A stretch of DNA of 64,000 bases from positions 55,193 through 119,192 of the forward strand of contig CAMKQH010000011.1 of assembly GCA_946414885.1 (NCBI GenBank). Reading direction: 5' to 3'. Below the pieces are notes generated by a model, which had not been told where the DNA came from, did no database searches, and saw only the letters and a list, made by a program, of their open reading frames with translations. This DNA comes from an uncultured Lachnospiraceae bacterium. Its GTDB lineage: Bacteria; Bacillota; Clostridia; Lachnospirales; Lachnospiraceae. How positions within the stretch are numbered: position 1 is the stretch's first letter; each line of letters begins with the position of its first letter. This document shows, piece after piece, positions 34,516 to 44,677 of the stretch. The position numbers and the translations under genes were made by a program.

Positions 34516-35967
34516 GTGAAAAGAACAAAAGTTCATTTGATAAAGAGAATGCTGGGGACGGGCATTGCGCTCACGCTGGCAATGGGCATGACGGTTGGAC
34601 TTTCGGGATGCGGCGGCGCAAGTGACGGAGACGTCGTGGTCTTGCGCGTGGCCAACTGGGAGGAATACATTGACGAGGGTGATTGGGACGAAGAGGACGG
34701 CATCGAGTTTTCCGACGGAACGATCCTTTGCCCCGAGAGCAGTCTTGTTGAGGATTTTGAGACTTGGTATTATGAAACCTACGGTCAAAAGGTGAAGGTG
34801 GAGTATTCGACCTTCGGCACGAACGAGGAATTGTATAATCAGATCACCATCGGCGACGTTTATGACCTGGTTTGTCCCTCGGAGTACATGATCATGAAGA
34901 TGCTCAGGGAGGGAATGCTTGAGCCTTATTCTGAAGGATTTCATGACAAGGACAAGGAAGAGAATTATTATGAGAACGGCGTGTCACCGTTCATCGCGCA
35001 GGTTTATGACGGCCTTGCGATTGACGGACACAAGCTGAATGAATACGCGGCCGGTTACATGTGGGGAACCCTTGGCATCGTATATAATCCCGAGGAAGTG
35101 ACGGAAGAACAGGCGTCCTCCTGGAAGATTTTGATGGATAAGAGTTTAGACAAGCGCATCACCATCAAGGACAGCGTCCGTGACGCGTTCTTTGCAGCGG
35201 TGAGCATCCAGTACTATGACGAGATCACCGCAGAGGATTTCCTTGAGAAAGAGAACTATTCAGATGCATTGTATGCCTGCTTAAACCGCACGGATCAGGA
35301 GACCGTGGATGCCACGGAAGAGATTCTAAGCGCCATCAAGCGTAACGTTTATTCCTTCGAGACTGACAGCGGTAAGGCGGACATGGTGACGGGGAAGGTA
35401 GTTGCCAACCAGCAGTGGTCCGGCGACGCCGTGTATACCATGGACCAGGCAGAGGAAGATGAGGTGGAACTGTGCTATGCCGTTCCAACAGAGTCCACAA
35501 ACCTTTGGTTTGACGGCTGGGTGATGCTGAAGAAGGGAATCAGCGAGGATTCCAGAAAGCAGCAGGCAGCGGAGGCCTTCGTAAACTTTGTCTCCATGCC
35601 GGAGAACGCAGTCCGCAACATGACGTACATCGGTTATACCTCCGTGATCTCTGGAGGCGACAGCGACGTGATCCTTGAGTTCGTGGAGGATACCTACGGC
35701 GCGGATCCCGAGGAGGAAGATCCTGAGGATCTGGTGGAATATGACGTGACATATTTCTTCGGCGAGGATAAGGAGGCCGTGATCCTGACGACGGAGGATC
35801 AGACGCGCAGACAATTGTACGCCCAGTATCCCAGCCAGGACGTGGTGGATCGCAGCGCCGTCATGGCGTGCTTCGACAACGAAGGAAACGAGCGGATCAA
35901 CCGCATGTGGACCAACGTCCGCTGCTTCGATCTCCAAAACTGGCTACACGAAACGTTCGATAAGTAA
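34516..35967 (+). CDS. potD: Polyamine ABC transporter substrate-binding lipoprotein PotD
   Basis: A 483-residue extracytoplasmic binding protein: basic start, signal segment and lipobox GLSGCG. The mature part follows the PotD/PotF fold (VLRVANWEEYIDEGDWDEE, ITIGDVYDLVCPSEYM, KLNEYAAGYMWGTLGIVYN, ANQQWSGDAVYTM, WFDGWVMLKKG). Very acidic inserts near the N-terminus (residues about 45-65) and at about 400 make it longer than usual PotD (about 350). The GTG at 34516 is chosen since GGGAAGG is upstream and it gives a proper signal peptide. It ends the pot operon. Confidence 0.9.
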   Translation: MKRTKVHLIKRMLGTGIALTLAMGMTVGLSGCGGASDGDVVVLRVANWEEYIDEGDWDEEDGIEFSDGTILCPESSLVEDFETWYYETYGQKVKVEYSTFGTNEELYNQITIGDVYDLVCPSEYMIMKMLREGMLEPYSEGFHDKDKEENYYENGVSPFIAQVYDGLAIDGHKLNEYAAGYMWGTLGIVYNPEEVTEEQASSWKILMDKSLDKRITIKDSVRDAFFAAVSIQYYDEITAEDFLEKENYSDALYACLNRTDQETVDATEEILSAIKRNVYSFETDSGKADMVTGKVVANQQWSGDAVYTMDQAEEDEVELCYAVPTESTNLWFDGWVMLKKGISEDSRKQQAAEAFVNFVSMPENAVRNMTYIGYTSVISGGDSDVILEFVEDTYGADPEEEDPEDLVEYDVTYFFGEDKEAVILTTEDQTRRQLYAQYPSQDVVDRSAVMACFDNEGNERINRMWTNVRCFDLQNWLHETFDK

Positions 35968-35988
35968 CAAAGATAGGAAAGATTTAGA

Positions 35989-38325
35989 ATGAGCATTTAT
36001 GATACCTTAAATCCACAGCAGAAGGAGGCTGTCCAGACTACGGACGGCCCCCTTTTGATTCTGGCGGGTGCGGGCTCCGGAAAGACCCGCGTTTTGACGC
36101 ACCGCATCGTATACCTCATCGAAGAGATGGGGGTGAATCCCTGGAACATTCTTGCCATAACGTTTACGAATAAGGCAGCGGGAGAGATGCGGGAGAGGGT
36201 TGACAAGTTGGTTGGCTTTGGCGCAGACCAGATCTGGGTTAGCACCTTTCACTCCACCTGCGTCCGGATCCTGCGCAGATTTGTTGACAGATTGGGTTTT
36301 GGCACGAATTTCACCATCTATGACGCGGATGATCAGAAGACGGTGATGAAGGGCATCTGCAAACGCCTAAACATCGATACAAAGCAACTTTCGGAAAAAA
36401 CGCTCTTGAATTATATCTCTGCGGCGAAGGATGAGCTGATCAGCGTCAGGGAATATGAAACAACCTCCGTTGGAGATTTCCGGAAAACCACCATAGCAAA
36501 GGTTTACCGGGAATATCAGGAAAGCCTGAAGACGAGTAATGCGCTGGATTTTGACGACATTATCGTGATGACCGTGGAGCTGTTTAAAACGCAGCCTGAC
36601 GTGCTGAAGTATTATCAGGACCGCTTTAAGTATATCATGGTCGACGAATACCAGGATACCAACACGGCGCAGTTTGAATTGATCAGACTCCTTGCGGACC
36701 GTGACAGTAATCTGTGCGTGGTGGGTGATGACGACCAAAGCATCTATAAGTTCCGTGGCGCGAACATCCGGAACATCTTGGATTTCGAATTCCATTATCC
36801 TGAGGCGACGGTCATCAAACTGGAGCAGAATTACCGTTCGACGCAGAATATTTTGGACGCGGCAAATGCCGTTATCCGCAATAACGTGGGAAGAAAGAGC
36901 AAGGCGCTTTGGACCAGCGAGGGACCGGGAGACCCGGTTCATTTCCGGCAGTTGGAAAACGCTTATGAGGAAGCGGAATTCATCGCGGACGACATTGCCC
37001 GGAGGATCCGGAAGGAAGGCGCGTCCTACGGCGATTTTGCAGTCCTTTACCGGACCAACGCCCAGTCGAGACTCTTGGAAGAGCGCATGGTGGTGGAGGG
37101 CATCCCCTATAACGTTGTTGGCGGCGTGAACTTTTATTCCAGGGCCGAGATCAAGGACGTATTGGCATATCTGAAAACTATCGATAACGGACGGGACGAG
37201 GTGGCACTGAGGCGAATCATCAACGTTCCCAAGAGGAGCATTGGCGCAGCCAGCCTGGAAAAGGTCGCAACCTATGCCCAGTCCATGGGGCTGACGCTTT
37301 TTGACGCCATGTGCGAGGCGGACAGGATCCCGGGACTTGGCAAGGCGGCCGTGAAGATCCGCGAGTTTGTAAACATGATCAAGGTGCTTCGCTCAGGGCA
37401 GGAATCCTATGGCATCGTTGACCTGATCAGCGCCGTCATGGAGCGGACGAATTATGCGGAATATCTGATGGAGCAGGATGAGGAGAGTGCCGAGGATCGT
37501 CTGGCCAACATTGACGAACTGATCTCAAAGGCGACGGGATATGAAGAGACCCATGACGAGATCCTGCTTTCGGAGTTCCTTGAGGAAATCGCGCTGGTGA
37601 CGGATCTGGACAACGTGGAGGATGCGGAAAACCGCGTGCTGCTCATGACGCTGCACGGGGCAAAGGGACTGGAGTTCCCCTACGTGTACCTTGCGGGCAT
37701 GGAGGATGGGCTTTTCCCCAGCTACATGACCATCACTTCGGATGACAATGAGGATCTGGAGGAGGAGAGGCGGCTTGCCTACGTGGGGATCACGCGTGCC
37801 ATGCGGGAGTTGACTTTGACCTGCGCAAAATCCAGGATGATCCGCGGAGAGACGCAGTATAATCCGCTGAGCCGTTTCGTAAGAGAAATCCCTAAGGATC
37901 TCTTGGACCAGGATACGCCATCGGGTTCCAGACGCGTGGATCCTGAGATCTTCGGAATTTCCGTGGGCAGGGGAGGCCGCAGTGAACTATTTGGCGGTAA
38001 CCGCTCCGGATATGGCGGAAGTCAGATTGGCGAGAGACCGTGGGCATCGTCAAAACCGAAAAAGACGCCTAACGAGGTGAAGCCTTTCATCGCGCAGCAG
38101 TCCAATAAATTAAGCGCTCTGTCGGGACTGAAGAAGGGCATGGATCCCGCCGCCAAGGAGGCGCCGGAATATGGTGTCGGAGACCGGGTGAAGCACGTGA
38201 AATACGGCGAGGGAACCGTAAAGGCGATCGTGGAAGAACCCAGGGATTACAAGGTTACCGTGGATTTTGACGGCGCGGGAGAGCGCGTCATGTACGCTTC
38301 TTTTGCAAAATTAAAGTTATCTTAA
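35989..38325 (+). CDS. pcrA: ATP-dependent DNA helicase PcrA/UvrD
   Basis: A 778-residue superfamily-1 3'-5' helicase used in repair and removal of RecA or stalled complexes. Q motif LNPQQKEAV, Walker A AGAGSGKT (26-33), ITFTNKAAGEMRER, motif II VDEYQDTN, motif III GDDDQSIYKFRGA, motif IV QNYRST, motif V LMTLHGAKGLEFPYVY and motif VI YVGITRA are in order. The C-terminus ends in a small Tudor-like RNAP-binding domain (GVGDRVKHVKYGEGTVKAI) typical of PcrA. ATG start. Confidence 0.95.
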   Translation: MSIYDTLNPQQKEAVQTTDGPLLILAGAGSGKTRVLTHRIVYLIEEMGVNPWNILAITFTNKAAGEMRERVDKLVGFGADQIWVSTFHSTCVRILRRFVDRLGFGTNFTIYDADDQKTVMKGICKRLNIDTKQLSEKTLLNYISAAKDELISVREYETTSVGDFRKTTIAKVYREYQESLKTSNALDFDDIIVMTVELFKTQPDVLKYYQDRFKYIMVDEYQDTNTAQFELIRLLADRDSNLCVVGDDDQSIYKFRGANIRNILDFEFHYPEATVIKLEQNYRSTQNILDAANAVIRNNVGRKSKALWTSEGPGDPVHFRQLENAYEEAEFIADDIARRIRKEGASYGDFAVLYRTNAQSRLLEERMVVEGIPYNVVGGVNFYSRAEIKDVLAYLKTIDNGRDEVALRRIINVPKRSIGAASLEKVATYAQSMGLTLFDAMCEADRIPGLGKAAVKIREFVNMIKVLRSGQESYGIVDLISAVMERTNYAEYLMEQDEESAEDRLANIDELISKATGYEETHDEILLSEFLEEIALVTDLDNVEDAENRVLLMTLHGAKGLEFPYVYLAGMEDGLFPSYMTITSDDNEDLEEERRLAYVGITRAMRELTLTCAKSRMIRGETQYNPLSRFVREIPKDLLDQDTPSGSRRVDPEIFGISVGRGGRSELFGGNRSGYGGSQIGERPWASSKPKKTPNEVKPFIAQQSNKLSALSGLKKGMDPAAKEAPEYGVGDRVKHVKYGEGTVKAIVEEPRDYKVTVDFDGAGERVMYASFAKLKLS

Positions 38326-38455
38326 GAAATATATGGAATTTTTTTTGAAAACGTGTTAAAATATCTTTGATTGTGGGATTGCTATCATTTGGGGTGAGAA
38401 TTAGCTTAGCGTTCTCTCCGGAAAAGAGAAAAATACAAGAAAGGACGAGAGTGTT

Positions 38456-38785
38456 ATGAACAGATTTGAGAAATACGTTGACAAGCAGAAAATTGAAGCA
38501 CTTCTTGCAAAGAAGGACGAAGAGCTTGCAAAGCTTTATAAGCTCCTTGGAAAGAAGGTAGCCGTGAAGGAGGAAGAAGAGGAGGAAAAGAAGTTTAACG
38601 TTTTGCTCTGGGTTCTTGCCATCATCGGCGTTGTTGCGGCCGTAGCAGGCATTTGCTATGCCATTTACCGTTATTTCACTCCCGATTATCTGGATGATTT
38701 TGATGACGATTTCGATGAGGAATTCGATGAGATCGAGGCAGAAGAAGACGAGGACGATGATTCCCTTTACGAGGACGAGGAGTAA
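38456..38785 (+). CDS. Small single-pass membrane protein with acidic tail
   Basis: A 109-residue protein: a Lys/Glu-rich helical N-terminus (residues 1-45), one membrane segment (about 47-68, FNVLLWVLAIIGVVAAVAGI) and an extremely acidic tail of Asp and Glu (about 75-109). Function unknown; similar small proteins occur in Lachnospiraceae. It has its own -10-like TAAAAT (38357-38362) and two short hairpins downstream. Confidence 0.7.
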   Translation: MNRFEKYVDKQKIEALLAKKDEELAKLYKLLGKKVAVKEEEEEEKKFNVLLWVLAIIGVVAAVAGICYAIYRYFTPDYLDDFDDDFDEEFDEIEAEEDEDDDSLYEDEE

Positions 38786-38796
38786 GGAGAGCACGG

Positions 38797-38880
38797 CTTA
38801 GTTTTCGCGGCTAAGTTTTAGGTTTTGCGCGAAAAAGAAAGAAGCCTGATTTTGACCTTATGGCCGGAATCAGGCTTTTT
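38797..38880 (+). terminator. Terminator(s) after the small acidic membrane protein gene
   Basis: A weak hairpin CTTAG/CTAAG with TTTT (38797-38819) and then a strong one, AAGCCTGATT (38842-38851) with AATCAGGCTT (38868-38877) and a T-run. They lie upstream of rlmD, so the rlmD start must be after them. Confidence 0.8.
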
Positions 38881-38905
38881 AGTATGTAGGCAGGAGGAGT
38901 CAGGC

Positions 38906-40351
38906 TTGAAGAAGGGGACGATCTTTGAAGGAACCGTCGCGCGGGTAAAGTACCCCAATAAGGGCATTGTGAGAACGGAGGAAGGATTAGTTACGATCAA
39001 AAATGTCCTTCCCGGCCAGAAGGTACGGGGGAGCATCACGAAGTCCGGGAAGGACCGGATGGAAGGAAGGCTCTTGGAGGTCCTTGAGAGATCACCGCTA
39101 GAGACGGGAAAGGTTTGCGAGCGGTTTGGCATTTGCGGCGGATGTACCTATCTCTCTTTGGGATACGAATCCCAAAAGGCCATCAAGGAGGAGCAGGTAA
39201 AGAGTGCGCTGGATCAGGCGCTGGCAGGACAGGGCACGGAGTATTTGTTCGAAGGCGTGCAGGAAAGTCCTTGTCATTATGAGTACCGAAACAAGATGGA
39301 GTTTACCTTCGGAAATGAGTATAAGGATGGGCCGCTGACACTTGGCATGCATAAGCGGGGCAGCTTTTTTGACGTTGTACCCGTGGAGGACTGCCTCATC
39401 GTAGACGGGGATTATCGTTTGATACTTCGGACGGTCCGGGAATATTTCGCTGAGAAAGGGACGTCCTTTTTTCACCGCATGACGCATCAAGGTTGGCTAA
39501 GACATCTCCTGGTCAGGAAGAGTAAGGCGGAGAACGCCATTTTGGTAGCCCTTGTGACGACGACGCAGATTCCTGATGATCAAGAACTGATCCAGGGATT
39601 TACGAAGCGACTCTTGGCGTTGACCCAAAAGGAAGACGGAAAAGAATGCCTGGAGGGAAACTTTGCCGGCATTTTGCACGTTTTGAATGATTCTCCGGCG
39701 GACGTGGTAAAGTGCGACCGCATGGAGGTGTTATATGGCTCGGACGGTTTTGGGGAAAAGCTCTTGGGACTGGATTTCCAGGTGAGCACTTTTTCTTTCT
39801 TCCAGACAAATTCCGCAGGTGCCGAGGTAATCTATCGCACGGTGCAAAGATACGTGGAAGAGGCGGGATACTCCGCACGTGCTTTGGACGATGGCGATCG
39901 CGAAAGAATAGATAAGCCGGTCGTGTTTGACCTTTATTCGGGAACGGGGACCATCACGCAACTGATGGCGCCCGTGGCGAAAAAGGTGATCGGCGTTGAG
40001 ATTGTGGAGGAAGCCGTGGAAGCGGCCAGAAAAAGCGCTGCGGCGAACCGTTTGGAGAATTGTGAGTTTATCGCGGGGGACATTTTGAAGGTGCTTCCGG
40101 AGATTGCAGAGAAGCCGGATTTTATCATATTAGATCCGCCGAGGGAGGGCATTCATCCCAAGGCACTTCCCAAGATTTTGGATTACGGCGTGGAGCATCT
40201 GGTCTATGTTTCCTGTAAGCTTTCGAGTCTGGTAAACGATCTCGCGTCGTTCCGCGCACGCGGTTACGAAGTTGAGCGGGCAACGGCCGTAGATCAATTT
40301 CCGTGGACGGCCAACGTGGAGACGATTTGCCTGATCAGTAAGAAAAAATAA
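38906..40351 (+). CDS. rlmD: 23S rRNA (uracil-C5)-methyltransferase, RlmD/RumA type
   Basis: A 481-residue RNA m5U methyltransferase. An N-terminal TRAM domain (about 1-60), an iron-sulphur cysteine set CERFGICGGC (Cys71, 77, 80) and the SAM-binding Rossmann domain with DLYSGTGTITQLM, LDPPREGIHPKAL and the nucleophile in VYVSCKLSSL. Several TrmA/RlmC/RlmD paralogues exist in Firmicutes, so the exact uridine is not certain. The TTG at 38906 is chosen because AGGAGGAG is 6 bp upstream and the gene must start after the terminator at 38842-38880. Confidence 0.85.
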   Translation: MKKGTIFEGTVARVKYPNKGIVRTEEGLVTIKNVLPGQKVRGSITKSGKDRMEGRLLEVLERSPLETGKVCERFGICGGCTYLSLGYESQKAIKEEQVKSALDQALAGQGTEYLFEGVQESPCHYEYRNKMEFTFGNEYKDGPLTLGMHKRGSFFDVVPVEDCLIVDGDYRLILRTVREYFAEKGTSFFHRMTHQGWLRHLLVRKSKAENAILVALVTTTQIPDDQELIQGFTKRLLALTQKEDGKECLEGNFAGILHVLNDSPADVVKCDRMEVLYGSDGFGEKLLGLDFQVSTFSFFQTNSAGAEVIYRTVQRYVEEAGYSARALDDGDRERIDKPVVFDLYSGTGTITQLMAPVAKKVIGVEIVEEAVEAARKSAAANRLENCEFIAGDILKVLPEIAEKPDFIILDPPREGIHPKALPKILDYGVEHLVYVSCKLSSLVNDLASFRARGYEVERATAVDQFPWTANVETICLISKKK

Positions 40352-40404
40352 ATTCGAAACAGACCATAGGGCGCAGGGAAGCAGGCGCGAAGCAGGAGGA
40401 GAAA

Positions 40405-41505
40405 ATGGTCGGAAATGAAATATTAAATCAGATTCAGACCATCCGGGATTTGAAAATGGTCAAGATTTACCCGCTGTTTGAGGGGGAGACGCCTCTCATG
40501 GGCCTGATGGTCTATTATGCGGACAAGACCATGAATTATTGCAGTGCGGACAGGTATTTTCCAGCATTGCTTGACCGGATCGCGAAGGTATATGAAGAGG
40601 AGTACGGATCCGGTGAGATCATTACGGATGACCAAACCAAACGAATTCTTGGGGAGGCAAATGATTTTTGCAGGGAAGACCTGATGGCTCGCTTGCCGGA
40701 GTATGAAGAAAATGACGCTCCAAAGTTTCTGCCAAAGGGGTTTACGTACGTCTACGTCATGCCGATCGTGACTTACGTCATGAAAGCCATGTATGACAGA
40801 AAGGACGGGAAAATTCAATTTGATGACTTTGTGCAGCAGTGGTTTGAAAAGGGAATCCTGAGCGGCGTGATCGACGACAGGAGGCAAAGATATCCCTACC
40901 GGATCAGCTTGATGGCCGGAGACGTCTATGACGTCACGGTCTGCAACGTGCTAAAGCCGGGAAACGTCTTAAAGGTCAACGTTTCTTTCGGAATGAGCGG
41001 GATCGCGGCGACGTATTACGATCAGTATTATTGTTATCAGGGTACCCTGAGGATTGACGTACGGGGAGATAAAATGACGTTCTCCCACGTGATGAAGGAT
41101 CAAGATCAGACGGCGATCGAGATTCATCAGGAGCTGGAGGAAGCGCCATGGGGCGCACCGACGGAATGCGTCAGAAGGCTGACGGCCGGAGAAAACGCTG
41201 AATGGAAGGCGAGCACGATCCCATGGGGCGGATACGTCTATAAGGCGGTGGCAGACGGGAAAACATATCTGGTCTATTCGAATGACGGACTTGGCATCAC
41301 GATCAGCCGCGGAGTTTGTGTTAAAAAGCTTTCGATTCAGGGCGGCGAAGACACGCTGTTTGGTCAATTTGCCTTTCGGTTCTATGAGAGGGAAGACGCC
41401 ACGGAACTGCGGTTTCTTGACATGGAATATCCCAGATCGGCAAGGTACGCGGCGGAATATGCCGACAGATGTTACGTAAGAAAATTGGAATATGCAGGGG
41501 AATAA
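40405..41505 (+). CDS. Unknown protein, first gene of an AAA+/vWA/TelA-like cluster
   Basis: A 366-residue cytoplasmic protein without signal peptide or membrane segment and with no family I recognise. The first half is mixed helix and sheet with PKFLPKGFTYVYVMPIVTYV; the second half is rich in beta strands and aromatic residues (YYDQYYCYQGTLRIDVRGDKM, IPWGGYVYKAV). It precedes the AAA+ gene by only 5 bp, so it is in the same operon. It may be a substrate-recognition or adaptor protein of the cluster; this is inference from position only. Confidence 0.6.
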   Translation: MVGNEILNQIQTIRDLKMVKIYPLFEGETPLMGLMVYYADKTMNYCSADRYFPALLDRIAKVYEEEYGSGEIITDDQTKRILGEANDFCREDLMARLPEYEENDAPKFLPKGFTYVYVMPIVTYVMKAMYDRKDGKIQFDDFVQQWFEKGILSGVIDDRRQRYPYRISLMAGDVYDVTVCNVLKPGNVLKVNVSFGMSGIAATYYDQYYCYQGTLRIDVRGDKMTFSHVMKDQDQTAIEIHQELEEAPWGAPTECVRRLTAGENAEWKASTIPWGGYVYKAVADGKTYLVYSNDGLGITISRGVCVKKLSIQGGEDTLFGQFAFRFYEREDATELRFLDMEYPRSARYAAEYADRCYVRKLEYAGE

Positions 41506-41510
41506 GAGAG

Positions 41511-43775
41511 ATGGACAATTATTGGGAAAACAAAGCGGAAGCGCAAAGAAGACTGGGAAAAGTTATTGACGGTTTAAAGAGATATAAAAAGACGGAAGAC
41601 ATAGAAACGCTCCTCCTTGAATTGGACAGGATCAGAGACGGGAAGAGTACGCCGGAAGTAAAGCCGCTGATGCTGTACGTGGAGATGGTCGAGTCCATCC
41701 GGCAGGGCACGCGTCTTTTAAGTGCGTTGCCCGGGCTGATCCACAATGCGGAAGCAGTCTATAATGATCTTTTCATCTTGGGGGAAAAGACGCCGGATTT
41801 TGACAATACGGTGGCCATCTTTAAGGGATTGATCGGCATCGACGGCCTGATCGCAAAGGAACTGTTTGACCTGGCTCTTTATTCAACCTTTAGCGATAAG
41901 AAGAATTACTTGTGCATTGCGCAGGTCATCGGTAATCTGAAGAATTCCAAGCAAATCTTTGACAAGATCCGCGTCTATGGATTGGAAGCCAGGGAATACT
42001 TTGTGGAAGATACGGGCTATCTGGCCAATCTGTTGAAGGTGGTTGGCCGTTTGAACAAAACAAGGCTGAGCAGTTTTGACGCCGTCATGGAAGATGAATT
42101 GGCTAAGCTGCGTAAGAACAATGGAATCTATGACGTGGATCCCGTGAGACTGGCGGAGGTGGAGAAGAACGTCAGCAGGGCGGAGCTCACGATTGAAAAC
42201 GGTAAGAACCTGTTGGAACTCTTGGATCGCAGGTGTCAGAAAATCAAGCGCATTACGGATGAACTGGACGATAAATCTAAAGTGATCCAGCAGAACATGA
42301 CGGATTATCTGGATACAAAGACGGAGAATGCAAAGACTGCTTTGGAAGACGCCATGAGGGAATGCGAGGAGATCCAAAGAAAATCCATTTTGATGGAAAA
42401 GGATCTGTTCTTAAAGCAGATGTTCTCTGAGGCGGAATCAGAACTCACGAAGTACAAGTCCCAGGCGAAGGCGATCACGGCTACGGCATCGGCTGACATA
42501 GCTGCCATCGGAAGGGATGCGGACGGCGTGATCAAAAGACTTCGCAAGGTGGCGGAGGATGACGACAAGATCCAGAAATTTGTGGAAAACTCCCGCATGG
42601 ACGAGGCCATCCTTCAAAAGATCGAGAAGCTGACCATGCTGAATGATTCCATGATCGAGAGATTGCAGAAGGAAGCCGTGAACGTTCAGGAAAACGAGGC
42701 ACCGGCACGACAGGAGGCCGGACAGGCTCAGACTAAGAGCGCAAGGAGCCGCTCTGAAGAATACAAGGCGGCAGTCAGCGGGACGGGCGCGCAGGCATCC
42801 GTTCAAGTATCTTCCGCGGCCGCTGCAAAGAAGGAACACCGGATCATTCCGCCCGTGAATCCTCTTCTCGACAGAAGGATTCCGTTTACGGAGCGTTATG
42901 CCATGGTTCAGGCGGAGAAAAAGAGAAGGATGGAGGAGGGTGAAATTTTCCACGAAGCTTTCGATGACGTGATCACGGCGGTCATGGAAAACGTCAATCC
43001 TTATTTGATCGGACCCTCCGGCTGTGGAAAAACCTTTATGGTAAACCAGATCGGTGAAATCCTGAACTTGGATTGTTCTGATATCGGTTACATCAATGAA
43101 GAGTATGACATCCTTGGTTACGTGACGGCCATGGGGGATTACAGTGAGTCGAATTTCTATCAGTTGTATAAATACGGCGGCATCGCATTCTGCGATGAGC
43201 TGGACAATGGTAATGCCAAGGCAACCGTTAAGCTGAACTCCTTCCTGTCAAATCAGGAGCGTTCCAACTATTGCTTCCCGGGCGGTGAGCGCGTGGAAAG
43301 ACATGCGAATTTCCGCGTGATCGCGGCAGGTAACACGGACGGAAGCGGAGCAGACGTCAATTACAGCACTCGTGAAAAGATCGAGGAGTCCGTTCAGCAG
43401 CGTATGATCCCCGTGTACGTCGATTATGACAACCGCGTGGAACAAGCCATTTTGGCCAACTATCCTGACTGGTTTGAGTTTGCCTGCGCCTTTCGTAAGG
43501 CGACGGACCGCTGGGAGGAAGCATGTGGCGTGCCCGCACAGGGTATTTTCACGACAAGAGACGCATTCAGAATCAAACGATATATGGATGATACGAGCTT
43601 TTCGCCGAACAAGATCATGAATTATGAGTTTGTTCAGACGAAGGAACCGGAATACCTTGGCTTCCTGAAGGAAGAGCTTGCAAAGCTGATCAAAAAAGGC
43701 GATTTGTCGTATGGCATCTATCAGATTTTTGCAGATGAAGTGGAACGCATTAGAAAAAGAGGTAAGAGAACGTAA
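41511..43775 (+). CDS. MoxR/dynein-type AAA+ ATPase with long N-terminal coiled-coil region
   Basis: A 754-residue protein. Residues 1-430 are almost all helix and include long coiled coils (about 220-420), then a Gln/Ala-rich linker. The AAA_5-type ATPase core has Walker A GPSGCGKT (501-508), Walker B IAFCDELD (558-565), sensor 1 FRVIAAGNTDGSG and an arginine finger around R621 in YSTREKIEES. ATPases of this type pair with vWA-domain proteins as chaperones or remodelling machines. It overlaps the next gene by one base (TAATG). The N-terminal region is unusual; most MoxR proteins are about 300-350 residues. Confidence 0.78.
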   Translation: MDNYWENKAEAQRRLGKVIDGLKRYKKTEDIETLLLELDRIRDGKSTPEVKPLMLYVEMVESIRQGTRLLSALPGLIHNAEAVYNDLFILGEKTPDFDNTVAIFKGLIGIDGLIAKELFDLALYSTFSDKKNYLCIAQVIGNLKNSKQIFDKIRVYGLEAREYFVEDTGYLANLLKVVGRLNKTRLSSFDAVMEDELAKLRKNNGIYDVDPVRLAEVEKNVSRAELTIENGKNLLELLDRRCQKIKRITDELDDKSKVIQQNMTDYLDTKTENAKTALEDAMRECEEIQRKSILMEKDLFLKQMFSEAESELTKYKSQAKAITATASADIAAIGRDADGVIKRLRKVAEDDDKIQKFVENSRMDEAILQKIEKLTMLNDSMIERLQKEAVNVQENEAPARQEAGQAQTKSARSRSEEYKAAVSGTGAQASVQVSSAAAAKKEHRIIPPVNPLLDRRIPFTERYAMVQAEKKRRMEEGEIFHEAFDDVITAVMENVNPYLIGPSGCGKTFMVNQIGEILNLDCSDIGYINEEYDILGYVTAMGDYSESNFYQLYKYGGIAFCDELDNGNAKATVKLNSFLSNQERSNYCFPGGERVERHANFRVIAAGNTDGSGADVNYSTREKIEESVQQRMIPVYVDYDNRVEQAILANYPDWFEFACAFRKATDRWEEACGVPAQGIFTTRDAFRIKRYMDDTSFSPNKIMNYEFVQTKEPEYLGFLKEELAKLIKKGDLSYGIYQIFADEVERIRKRGKRT

Positions 43776-44677
43776 TGCAGGTAAGGCCTACGTATCCGTT
43801 TGTGGATGATACAAATGCATATAACGTATACCGCGTGGATTTTCATTCCCTGACGGAATTGGAGCTTTACTTAAAGTCGGATCCGCCGGTGAATGAGCGT
43901 ATCTTTCCGTCACAGAAAAGTCTCTACATGCCGGAAAAATTTGCCGGAGCCCCGCTGGAGAAGGCAATTGCGTACTGCCACGGCGGATACGCGGAAGGTT
44001 TTCCTTTGTTCATGCAGTTGAAAAAGGATTTGGAGAAGACGAACGTTAAGGCAACGAACGTGCGAAGGTCAGTACCGGCCATCGTGGGTTCGAGGCCGAA
44101 CGTGCCGAACTTTGTGGCGGGAACGCCGAAGACGATGTACCGGTTGGATAAGGCCAAGGAGAAGAAGTTTATTGACGTCTACATCAATTTGGCCTATAGC
44201 GGCGACACAACGGAGAATGAGATCCGCCACCGCGGCATATTGACGCTCAATCTGATCAGTTTGTTTGAACAGCACAGCATTGGCGTGAACCTGTACGCGT
44301 TTGAAGCCAGCAGTCTGTATAATGAGATCTTTATTGCAGACATCCAGCTGAAAAAGCCTGGAGAGGTGCTGAACGTGGGTAAATGCTATTATCCGCTCTG
44401 CGGTAAGGAATTTATCCGGCGACTTTTGGTCAGGGTAAAGGAATCTATGCCGTTCCATGAAAAATGGGGCGTGGGTTACGGCGGCGTCCTGCCGGAGAAG
44501 CTGGTGAGAAAGTGCTTAAACATTGGAGAAGACAAGATCCTGATCCAGTCACCGCATGAAATCGGGATCCGCGGAAGGGACTTATACAGGGATGCAGATG
44601 TATTTTTCGAATATTTGCATCTGACGAAAGAGATCAAGGTACCGAAATACTCGGATTATGCGAAGGAGTATAAATGA
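43775..44677 (+). CDS. Probable vWA-like partner of the AAA+ ATPase
   Basis: A 300-residue protein with no confident match by eye. From about residue 130 (KKFIDVYINLAYSGDTTENE) to 240 it has the alternating strand-helix pattern of a vWA fold, with strands FIDVYINLAYS, SIGVNLYAFEASS and the helix RHRGILTLNLISLFE. The metal-binding DxSxS is not clear (DVYINLAYSGD), so it would be a metal-free form. It directly follows the AAA+ gene (overlap of one base) and precedes the TelA-like gene (overlap of four bases). MoxR-vWA pairs are a well-known arrangement. Similar AAA plus vWA-like pairs occur in large phages. Confidence 0.55.
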   Translation: MQVRPTYPFVDDTNAYNVYRVDFHSLTELELYLKSDPPVNERIFPSQKSLYMPEKFAGAPLEKAIAYCHGGYAEGFPLFMQLKKDLEKTNVKATNVRRSVPAIVGSRPNVPNFVAGTPKTMYRLDKAKEKKFIDVYINLAYSGDTTENEIRHRGILTLNLISLFEQHSIGVNLYAFEASSLYNEIFIADIQLKKPGEVLNVGKCYYPLCGKEFIRRLLVRVKESMPFHEKWGVGYGGVLPEKLVRKCLNIGEDKILIQSPHEIGIRGRDLYRDADVFFEYLHLTKEIKVPKYSDYAKEYK

